From NCBI GenBank assembly GCA_946811185.2, contig OX328096.1, forward strand, positions 35,414,011 through 35,478,010: a stretch of DNA of 64,000 nt, read 5' to 3'. How positions within the stretch are numbered: the first letter of the stretch is position 1; every line of letters begins with the position of its first letter. This document shows, piece after piece, positions 45,201 to 57,200 of the stretch. The notes beneath the pieces are model-generated. The model did no database searches, was not told the DNA's origin, and was given only the letters and a program-made list of their open reading frames with translations. The DNA comes from Hippopus hippopus. Taxonomy: Eukaryota; Mollusca; Bivalvia; Cardiida; Cardiidae. A program made the position numbers and the translations under genes.

Positions 45201-48200
45201 AATTATTTCCAAATAATTAAAAGTTGATTCTTTCCTTCCTTTTCCTATGCTTCATTTTTGTGTCACAGGCATTAGTTTCTTGCTGTGTTAGAACTAGCCT
45301 GTAAATTTATAGATTAACTGTTGATCAAATTGATTCACACAGCCTTTGACTCATCCTTTACTACACAATTTTAATAACCTTGAGGAAGATGGCTTTTGAA
45401 AACATTGTGAAAAAAGGAGAAAATGCTGGTAGCCAGCATTTTCTCCTTTTCCTATAATGCTTTCTGTCCCTCAAATGACAATATCTACCATTTGAGCTAC
45501 ATTTAATTTGTTATCTGAAGGTGTTTGAATTTGGACAATTCCAATCTATATTACTTGATAAAGAGTTAAATACTTAAAATACATGTTGTATTATAAGCAA
45601 AACATGTGGCTTCTAGAAATGCAGGCCTAGGCTATTACACTACTAAGATCAAAAGAGCATAAAAAGTTTACATAGACTACCGGTAATCATAGCTATAGTC
45701 ATACCTAGCAGGATAAGTGATTTCGAAGCCTCATATTTCACTCTCGAATCCTCATCAACTCTAAGACGTTCTTTCAGGGCAAAGAACACCATGGCATCTC
45801 CACAACGTAACAGCCCAAGATGTTTGGCTGCATCCCTTCTCTCTTCAACTCTCCTGGACACCAGACTAACATGGACCAGAGTCTGGGATAAATACATGTG
45901 TTTGAGACATTTCATAATTATTTTCAGACATTTTGGTGAAAACAAATATGTAAAGCAGTGAGAAGTTTTATATATTTATAGATATAGGGAGACAAAGAGT
46001 TAGAAATTAAATAACTCCTGATAAGCCATAATTTCATATTTGTAGAAACTCTTGTACTGCTAAATAATGGAAAGTCATGTGCGCATTCTCAGTCAGTATT
46101 TGAGATGTAGATATTGTTAAGGATAATTTGTCAAATGATCTAAGAAAATAGCAGACAATGAAGATCCAATGTAGATCAATCCAATCCAATGTAGATCCAA
46201 GATCAGACTGTATGTTCTGTGCAGTCTGACGTCGATTTACAAAGTCGGTACAGGCAATTAAATTTGGGTTCAACACTGCAAGGCTTAATGTCATTTTGTG
46301 TGAAGTGTGCCAGCTCACTGTCACATCTCATATGGGTTGCATGTATACTAGACTGAGGCTCAGTTGTGGCCATGGTGATCTGTGCCACCATGGATGTTGA
46401 TCTCAGGATTTCTTGATTACAGATCAGATGTTTCCAAACTAATTATTTATAATGTTACATGTATCTGAAAAGAGGCTTTTAACCCTGTTGACTTCTCATA
46501 TACAGAATATATGAAAATAGTTGATACAATCCACTGCAATGTGCAATACAAAGTTCAAGTATCTTACCTTGACTCTTTCCCACTTCAGGCCACTGTATTC
46601 TTTACCTCTACTACTTGGTTTTATCTTTGACCAGGTACTTGCTGCAATATTAAATTAACCCAAAGTTACTTGCTTATATGAATGGTGTAGATGAAGACTC
46701 GATTTTTACATAAAGTAAAGCCCGATCTTGGATCTATACTGTCCACTTCTTTTTCAGATATTCTGACAAAAAAACATCTTTTAAAATGCAATATCTGTGT
46801 CATTCATGTTAGCTGAAATTGTCCATTTCATTATTTATAGCAATACAGTTACACAGTATACTTTTCCATTTCTAATGACTGGTAAATGCAATGGAAATTT
46901 TCTGCTAGTAAAAAAAACTCTAACAGAGTTTATGACAGTGTAGATCTAAGATCAGACTGCATTTTTGATGTAGTCTGATCTCAGATCTTTCCTATTTCAA
47001 AAAGCACCTGGAGCTGTCCTTGACATTTTTAGAGATAGTTTTTTCTCTCTTATGGTTCAAGAAAAAATCCATGTCAACAGACTACTATACTTCTAGAGTA
47101 AATTTTTTCATTAAAAATCATAGATAACGCTATAAGAAACAGTTAGTACTCCTTACAGATATTTTATGATTACTCTAGAAAAGAACTGTATGTGGTAGAT
47201 AACTCTATAAATAATCCTGACTTCTAAGTATAATTCCAGTGAAGACCTTCAAAAAATTCCAAACAGGAAATATAGAGCTAAGAACTGAAGTTGAATTACA
47301 TCTATCAGAATAGAATATACAGATAAAAAAACTACATGAGATCTGAATGTCAGTTATCAGTATAATACAGATTATCAAAGACACATGAAATGTCAATAAA
47401 AGTTCAGTCCTTACTAGTCAACATGAAAAAAAAAATGTTGGCAGTTCTAACAAGTTATCACCTGGTACAGAGATCAGTTAGCACAACTAGAAGAAACCAT
47501 TCCCTCTGCTACTAGCACGACAAACTCTATTGCAACACTAGGATTCAAGGCTTCATGTTGTATCTTAGATCATTTACATCAATTCAATAATTGTCTAAAT
47601 TTAATATGTATTTGAATTCCTTCCAATGTCAGAGATTGGTGCAAAACTATGATATAGACAAACAATTAAAAAATCAGAAATGATTTGCAAACAAAAATGT
47701 TCTGTTCAAATGCATCTTTCAATCTACATGTCTGAACATAAACTAAAACAATGACAATACTACACTAACCCACACTGTAACTCAGAGACACATCCAGAAA
47801 ACTTAAAGTTAGGATGATTATATGTTTCCCTTTTCACTGCAGGAAAAGAATCTAATATAAAATTCACTTTTCTATCACAGGTTAGAATTTAGTAACAGAC
47901 AAATGGAGATCCAAGATCTGACTATGTATTATTTGTCTGATTTTAATCTGCACCTGTCACTACAGACTGCCTCTAGCATAGGTATATGGCATTGAAAAGA
48001 TTGACTCTTGACAAGACAACTAAGTTTTAGACTCATGCATAATGAAAGCATTTGCAGACAATAAATTAAGATTGCCTAAAATAGTGACATTTGTTTTTAA
48101 AAGGGTATAACTTTGTTGGAACAGAAGAAAATGCTGATTACTAGCATTTTCTTCTTTTCCCACAATATTTTCACAGGCATACTTCTCCTGGGTTGTAAAA

Positions 48201-51200
48201 ACATAGGGTTATTTGAGAAAGGATGAAAGCAAGACAACAGACCTTCGCCTAAAAGGACATTATGTTAAATAATGGTAAGAAACTACATTAGCTAGACACA
48301 GGCTATTACTGAGCTGCTAGATTTGTCCGTTTACTAAACATTCCTGAGTTTTTAACAACCCTGAGGTAGAAGCCTTTTGAAAACATTGTTGGGATAGGAG
48401 AAAATGCTAGTAACCAGCATTTTCTCCTTTTCCATGAATGTTTTCTCCTCTATGAAAGACAAATTTTAAATTTTGATTTACAGTTTATTTGTCGTCTGCA
48501 AATGCTTTCAATTTAGACAAGGCTAAAATTTTCTCATTTGGTACATAGATAAATCTACAGAAAAGATATTCCTAACACTCATACCTCCTGTTTGACCCTC
48601 AGACCTTTCTGTGACAATGAAATTATGTACAAGTCAAAAATCACACTAGTTTGACACAAGAGCATAAATCATACAAATTGTATTCACAAGAAGCTGCTAA
48701 ACACAAATCTTGCCTGATACATGAGCATGAAGCATAAAAATATTATTTACATTAAGCTCCTAAACACAAATCTACATCTATAAAGGACAGTAAAAGTTTA
48801 CCAATAGTCTATCTGATGAGATTTTAAATCTAGTCCCCATGTGGCCGTACTATACACCAAGATCATTTAAGAAACAGGTGTAAATTGGGATGAGTTTAGT
48901 CCTGTATCTTCCACTATCCCCCACTAAAATGACTATTGGTCTTCTGGGGGCATTGCCCAAAAGGGCAACTGGTGGTGACAAATAAAAACAGAACAAACAA
49001 ATAGTACAAGTTCACAGTTATACCTCCTGTCTCACTTTCAAACGTCTCTGCTACAAAAAAATTTTGTATCTGTCAAGAATCATATTAGCTTGACACATTA
49101 GCAAGGATCGGTGTATGATCGAAATTTCTTTCATCGAGTGAAAAGCAAAGGCTATATTATCAAGAGTGGCGAAGTCACAAGTGAAAATGTGGCCTTTGCT
49201 TTTCATGAGATGAAAGAAATTTTGATCATACACCTTAACAAACAATTATCCTATTTCTTTTATGCCCTTCAATTTAACTTTTCTTATCACGTCCGAATTT
49301 TTGCTTATCGTGAAAAATATGTGCGTTTTTCAAGCAAAATACATCTATTCAATGTAGTTGGATATGGACTAGTTGTAATAATGATGTCATGAGTGATGTT
49401 GACTATGTCATAAAACGTGACGTTCCCCCACTTAAAATTCATTCATGTGTTATACATATCTGTGGTGATGTCAAAAATGAAAGTTGTATCATTCACTGTT
49501 AGATTTCTATAAACTATTGGAAAGCATAAAAGAAAATACAAATTATATTCACATAGAGCTGCTAGAAATAATAGTGGACAGTACAAAGTCATTCCTCCTG
49601 TTTCACCAGACCTTTCTGCTATAATAATTTTTTCTACATGTAAAAAATCAAATCAGCTTAACACAAACATACATGGAGCTGCTAGACACAAATCTACACA
49701 GATAACTACACAAGGTTATACTTGTACCTCCTGTTTCACTCTCAGACCTCTCTGCTACAATAAAATAATGTTCAAACTTGTGAAATTTCAATTATTTAAA
49801 AGCAATGGAAATTCTACTTGGTACTCTAAGGGTATTCGGTAAATTCATAATATAGGAGTCCTATAGGATAATAATTCAGATTTTGAGTTCATAACATAAA
49901 CAGCCATTGGGCCAAATTGTTACAGGAAATAGCTGTGAAAACATTTTTGGAAACAGAGCAATTGCTTTTCCAACAATACTTTTCATGCACTTTTTATCAC
50001 CTTTTTTTCAGGTATTAGCATACGAGGGCTGTTCGATATGTAATGTGTATTGTACCACAGCGCAATAGCGCTTTGCACAATTTCGCGGATGATGATACGC
50101 TTGAATAGCTCTATTCAATACCTTTCCAATGGTATAAACACGAGCCTTCAGCTCCACATAGTTTTAAACTTATAGTCATTTCAATAGTGCTAGTCGTTGA
50201 CCACTGTTGTAAAAATGGTTGGGAAACGGATTAAGAACATTGAAGAAATTAGAGCTTATATAAAAGTTCGCACAAAACGCGGTCATTCGGTAATGCAGAT
50301 TTTTACTGAATTGGGGGAAGTTTATGGGTCTGATAAGGTACCTTATGAGACAGTTCGTAGTTGGAGAAAGAAATTTCTGACTGGCACAGAGTCCGTCAAA
50401 GATGCAGCAAAATCTGGCTGACCTATGACTGTAACAGAAAAGGCAAATGTCTCAAAAGTCAGGGAAATAATTGAAAGTGATGGCAGATACATGATTCGTG
50501 ATATTGCCAATGCTGTTGGCATATCGTTATCGCGGGTGCATTTCATTTTGAAGCGTATTTTGAAAATACGAAAGATTTCTGCCAGATGGATACCTCATAT
50601 ATTGACAGACGACCAAAAACGGGTACGAGTACAAACCGCTAAGCAATTGCTCAAAATGTTTCCCAAATTCAATCAAAGACAATTTGCAAACATTGTTACT
50701 TGTGACAAAACATGGATTCACTATTTCGAACCAGTAAGAAAAATTGGAAACAAAATATGGCTAACTAAACACGGTAAAACCCTGTAGTTGCCAAAAGAAG
50801 CACAAGCACAAAGAAGGTTCTTTATTGCATATTCTTCTAATGTGATGGTATAGCCGTACAAATTCCGGTGCCGAAGGGCAAAAGTGTTACAGGTCGGTAT
50901 TACCGAGATGTTATACTAAAAAAGGTCAAGAAATATTATCTTAAACAATGCCCTGTGTCAGGATTTAGGCATGTTCGTCTACTTCATGATAATGCTCCAT
51001 CACATACATCTGAGCTTGTGAAGCAATTTTTGAAGTCGGAGAAGGTTACCATCTTGCCACACCCACCATACTCTCCAGATCTAGCCCCATGCGACTTTTT
51101 CCTTTTTCAAAAACTTAAAAAGTTCTTATCTGGTCGTCTTTACAAGTCCCGACAAGCCCTTGGCTCAGCCATCAGTCAGTCCCTCAGAGGTCTACCTAAA

Positions 51201-54200
51201 TCAGCGTACTGTGACGCATTTCAGAAATGGATTCAGAGATTGAAATTATGTATTTCAAACCGCGGAGAATACTTTGAAGGGATGTAATGTTCATTTCACT
51301 ATTTGAGCCGAATGCTTTTGAGATATCGTACAATACACATTACATATCGAACAACCCTCGTACCTTTTTGTACAAGTGTACTATTTTATCTTTTATAATG
51401 GCCAGCATGATAATGGTATACAAACAACAAACTAAGGGACTGTAATAGGAACTTTAAGAACTTTTCAATCAAACATAATCCTGAATACATCTACGATTAA
51501 AAAAAATAAAACTATCAAAAAACAGGAAAGTGATACAATGATGTATGTTAAAACAATGTATCATTATACAAATACTGCTTAAGTTTGTGGTTATATTTCC
51601 CATTTGCAACTATATTTTTGCAGTAAGCAACAAGAGGATTTAAGGAAGAAAATCCTAATGGTATGAATAAAAACATAACAAAATGTGCATGCCAAAACAA
51701 AAAATATCTTGTAATTTCAACAGAAGAATATCTAAATGTGGATGCAGTGATACTGCCCATACATTATGGCTAAACATTTCTTCATTACATTTGTTTCTCT
51801 GTTTACATGCCAAGGGTAAAATACATGTACCACAATTTGAATCAATATCAGGTCAAACATGCTGTCTTATATCTTATCTGTACTGCTCATCATATCTCAG
51901 GGTATTTACCACATAACAATTAAAAACAAGAGGGCCAAGATGGCCCTGGATCACTCACCTGAATTTTTGAGAGGACCATAACCAATTTTTTTAAAGTATT
52001 GAAATTTTGGAAACAAAATCATTATTTTGACAAGCAATTCTGAAAAGGTCACCTGAAAAAATCATTTCAAAATCTGTCAGCACCCCTACATTCATCACCA
52101 CAGCCATGTTTTTGACGAATCAGAATTCAGCATATAAAGTTTGTATAGAATTCAGAAAACAATCTATCATAAAGTACAGAAATGGTGAACAACAAGGCGG
52201 TTAACACCCTGATAGAGGCCATTTTGATAACTGGTGAAATATTATGCATGTATTCCAAAGATAACAGTTTTATATTACCTCTTGCAATACATAGCTATCA
52301 AATACATCAAGTAGAAAGTGTGCATATTGATCAACATTTCTCACCAGTGCACTCACCTGGTATAGGTTGACGTCTGCAATAGCACTTTTCATCAAATACC
52401 TACACAGTCTTTCGATGAATATTAATTTAAAAGGTCACCAAAGGATCAATTCTGTGAAATTATTACAAAATCTGACCAGTGGTTTCAGAGAAGAAAATTT
52501 TTTAAGAATTTCTTCATGTCCATATAGTGCAAATAGCCCCCCACCACCACAGCCATGTGTCTTGACGGATCAAAATTTTGCAAACAATTTTTCAAAAGGG
52601 GCACCCAACGAACATTTCTGTGAAATTGTTTCAAAATCTGACAAGTGGTTTAAGAGAAGAACAATTTCAAAGAATTTCTTTAAGTCCATACAGTGCAAAG
52701 AGCCCCACCCTCCCCCACCATGGCCATATTTTTCGACAGACAAATATTTCACGAACAAGTTTTGAAAAGGGTCACCCATGGAACATTTCTGTGAAACTAT
52801 TTCAAAATCTGACCTGCAGTTTCAGAGGAGAAGATTTTCAATGAATTTCTTAGAAAAATTCCATTTGGTTGCCATGGCAACCAGAGTTTTTGATGGAATC
52901 AAATTCTGTGAACAATTTTTAAAGAGGACCTCCCAAGGAACATTCCAGCCAAGTTTGGTTCTAATTGGCCCAGCTGTTTAGGAGGAGAAGTTGTTTAAAG
53001 AATTGTTGACACTGCAAGACGCAAAGCGCCCCCCCCCCAACACCAACACCACCACCATGGCCATGTTTTTTGATGGATCTAAATTTCACAAACAGTTTTT
53101 GAAAAGGGTCACCCTAGGAACATTACTGTGAAATTATTTCAAAATCTGACCAACGGTTTCAGAGGAGAAGATTTTTAAAGAAAGCGTAGAGCCCCACCAC
53201 CACCATGGCCATGTTTTTCGACGGATCAAAATTTCACGAACAATTTTTGAAAAGGGTCACCCAAGGAGCATTTCTGTGAAATTATTTCAAAATCTGACCA
53301 GCGGTTTCAGGGGAGAAGATTTTTAAAAAATTTCTTAGAAAATTCCATTTGGTTGCCATGGCAACCAGAGTTTTTGATGGAATCAAATTCTGTGTATAAA
53401 TTTTAAAGAGGACCTCCCAAGGAACATTCCAGCCAAGTTTGGTTCTAATTGGCCCAGCGGTTTAGGAGGAGAAGTTGTTTAAAGAATTGTTGACACTGCA
53501 AGACGCAAAGCGCCCCCCCCACCACCACCACCACCATGGCCATGTTTTTCGACTGATCTAAATTTCACGAACAATTTTTGAAAAGGGTCACCCAAGGAAC
53601 ATTACTGTGAAATAATTTCAAAATCTGACCAACGGTTTCAGAGAAGATTTTTAAAGAAAGCGAAGAGCCCCCCCACCACCATGGCCATGTTTTTCGACGG
53701 ATCTAAATTTCACGAACAACTTTTGAAAAGGGTCACCCAAGGAGCATTTCTGTGAAATTATCTCAAAATCTGACCAGCGGTTTCAGAGGAGAAGATTTTT
53801 AAAAAATTTCTTAGAAAATTCCATTTGGTTGCCATGGCAACCAGAGTTTTTGATGGAATCAAATTCTGTGAACAAATTTTAAAGAGGACCTCCCAAGGAA
53901 CATTCCAGCCAAGTTTGGTTCTAATTGGCCCAGCAGTTTAGGAGGAGAAGTTGTTTAAAAAATTGTTCACACCGTACGACGCAAAGCGCACCCCCTACCA
54001 CCACTACCACTACCATGGCCAAGTTTTTCGACGGATCAAAATTTCACATACAATTTTTGAAAAGGGTCACCCAAGGAACATTTCTGTGAAATTATTTCAA
54101 AATCTGACCAGCTGTTTCAGAGAAGATTTTTAAAGAATTTCTTAGAAAATTCTATTTGGTTGCCATGGCAACTACAGTTTTTGATGGAATCAAATTCTGT

Positions 54201-57200
54201 GAACAATTTTTAAAGAGGATATCCCAAGGAGCATTCCAGCCAAGTTTGGTTCTAACCGGCCCAGCGGTTTAGGAGGAGAAGTTGTTTAAAGAATTGTTGA
54301 CACCGCAAGACACAAAGCGCCGGGGGCCCCCCACCACCACCACCACCACCACGGCCATGTTTTTCGACGGATCAAAATTTCACGAACAGTTTTTGAAAAG
54401 GGTCACCCAAGGAACATTGCTGTGAAATTATTTCAAAATCTGACCAACGGTTTCAGAGGAGAAGATTTTTAAAGAATTTCTAAGAAAATTCTATTTGGTT
54501 GCCATGGCAACCAGAGTTTTTGATGGAATCAAATTCTGTGGACAAATTTTAAAGAGGACCTCCCAAGGAACATTCTAGCCAAGTTTGGTTCTAATTGGCC
54601 CAGCGGTTTAGGAGAAGAAGTTGTTTAAAGAATTGTTGACACCTCACGACGCAAAGTGCACCCCCCCCACCACCAACATCACCACCACGGCCATGTTTTT
54701 CGACGGATCAAAATTTCACGAACAATTTTTGAAAAGGGTCACCCAAGGAACACTGCTGTGAAATTATTTCAAAATCTGATCAGTGGTTTCAGAGGAGAAG
54801 ATTTTTAAAGAATTTCTAAGAAAATTCCATTTGGTTGCCATGGCAACCAGAGTTTTTGATGGAATCAAATTCTGTGAACAAATTTTAAAGAGGACCTCCC
54901 AAGGAACATTCCAGCCAAATTTGGTCCAAATCGGCCAAGCGGTTCAGGAGGAGATGTTTAAAGAATTGTTGATGCCGCATGACAGACGACGGACGATGCA
55001 CACAGCGTGATCCTAAAAGCTCCCCTTGAACAAATTTTAAAGAGGACCTCCCAAGGAACATTCCAGCCAAGTTGCAAAGGGCCCCCCACCACCATGGCCA
55101 TGTTTTTCGATGGATCAAAATTTCATTTCTGTGAAATTATTTCAAAATCTGACCAGCTGTTTCAGAGGAGAAGATTTTTAAAGAATTTCTAAGAAAATTC
55201 CATTTGGTTGCCATGGCAACCAGAGTTTTTGATGGAATCAAATTCTGTGAACAATTTTTAAAGAGGATATCCCAAGGAGCATTCCAGCCAAGTTTGGTTC
55301 TAATTGGCCAACTGGTTTAGGAGGAGAAGTTGTTTAAAGAATTGTTGACACCGCAAGACGCAAAGCGCCCCCCAACCACCACCACCACCACCACCAAGGC
55401 CATGTTTTTCGACCGATCTAAATTTCACGAACAATTTTTGAAAAGGGTCACCCAAGGAACATTACTGTGAAATTATTTCAAAATCTGACCAACAGTTTTA
55501 GAGATTTTTAAAGAATGCGAAGAGCCCCCCCATCCCCCCTCCCCCACCACGGCCATGTTTTTTGACAGATCGAAATTTCACAAACTTTTGAAAAGGGTCA
55601 CCCAAGGAACATATCTGTGAAATTATTTCAAAATCTGACCAGCTGTGTCAGAGGAGAACATTTTTAAAAAGTTTCTTAGAAAATTCCATTTGGTTGCCAT
55701 GGCAACCACAGTTTTTGATGGAATCAAATTCTGTGAACAAATTTTAAAGAGGACCTCCCAAGGAACATTCCAGCCAAGTTTGGTTCTAATTGGCCCAGCG
55801 GTTTAGGAGGAGAAGTTGTTTACAGAATTGTTGACACCTCACGATGCAAAGCGCACCCCCCCCCCACCACCACCACCACCACCACCACGGCCATGTCTTT
55901 CAACGGATCAAAATTTCACGAACAATTTTTGAAAAGGGTCACCCAAGGAACATTACTGTGAAATAATTTCAAAATCTGATCAGTGGTTTCAGAGAAGATT
56001 TTTAAAGAATTTCTTAGAAATTTCCATTTGGTTGCCATGGCAACCAGAGTTTTTGATGGAATCACATTCTGTGAACAAATTTAAAGAGGACCTCCCAAGG
56101 AACATTCCAGCCAAGTTTGGTCCAAATCGGCCAAGCGGTTCAGGAGGAGGAGAAGATGTTTAAAGAATTGTTGACGCCGGACGACGCACACACCGTGATC
56201 CTAAAAGCTCCCCTTGAGCACGCTGTGCCCAGGTGAGCTAAAAATGCAAAGGTTCATGTTTTTTACCTTCTTAATTGAAGAATTTATAGGCATTGAAATT
56301 GTTTCAAATAAAGTATACATACTTCAAATTGTCTCTTGCTTTTGTATGAAAAATGGTCAACTCTTTATTAGAAGAACTTGAAAGCACATGCAGACGACAA
56401 ATTAAATCTTGCTAAAAGGATGGGATTTGTCTTTGACAGGATGAAAAATATGATTGGAAAGAGGAGAAAATTGGGGTTCCAATTCCTCCATTTTCCATCA
56501 TGTTTTCAAAAGCATTTTTTGTTCCTCAGGGTTGTTAAAATATGGAAGCCAAGCCCCGGTAGCTCAGTTCATAGCGTATAGGACTTGAGAATAGGCGGTT
56601 TCTGGTTAGATTCCCAGCTCGGCCAATTTCTTTCTGGGAAATGATGATACTCATTGCGACAGGATTCATTCCTCTCTCACTGCAGACCATTGTTTCAATG
56701 ATGTTTATGTAGGAAAGCAGCCAGTGGATTGGAAAGAATATTGTGCAGAGTACTGGTTAAAGAAACCCCTGAAAGGCACAGATAGGTGCACTGGCCACCA
56801 TGATATAATTGAAATAATTTTGAAAACGTCGTTAAACACCATTCAATCAATCAATAAAATATGGGAGTGTTTGGTAAAAGGCTATGGGGTGTCATCTTCT
56901 TCTCAGCAAAGGTTCTTTCAGAGAAAGGATTATTTCCACTTTCACTACTGAAGTTTATTCCCACTTGTTTTATTTTAGAAAGCAACCAGAGGACTAAAAA
57001 GCAGGAAGTCCTGGGTAAAAACACTAGCTTGTATGAATGAGTAAAAAACATGTACTTTTGAAAATCTCAATATGAAAATAATGTAATCAAATAATAAACA
57101 AGAGCACTACATACAGGTGCCAAAGCTCAGTTGCAGTTTCTTGTTTTTCAGTGAAAATTCCAAGTCTATACAGTAACTCGACATTTTCTTTGAAAACACA

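Noticed and set aside
52367..55192. Several open frames of 60-132 codons with recurrent FQNLTSGFREE-type peptides
   Set aside because: They are translations of the tandem array of terminal-hairpin element copy 4, in several frames, with no start or splice context.
52990..55890. CCACCACCACC runs as possible satellite or coding His/Pro repeats
   Set aside because: They are microsatellites inside each unit of the terminal-hairpin element array, with variable length and no consistent frame.
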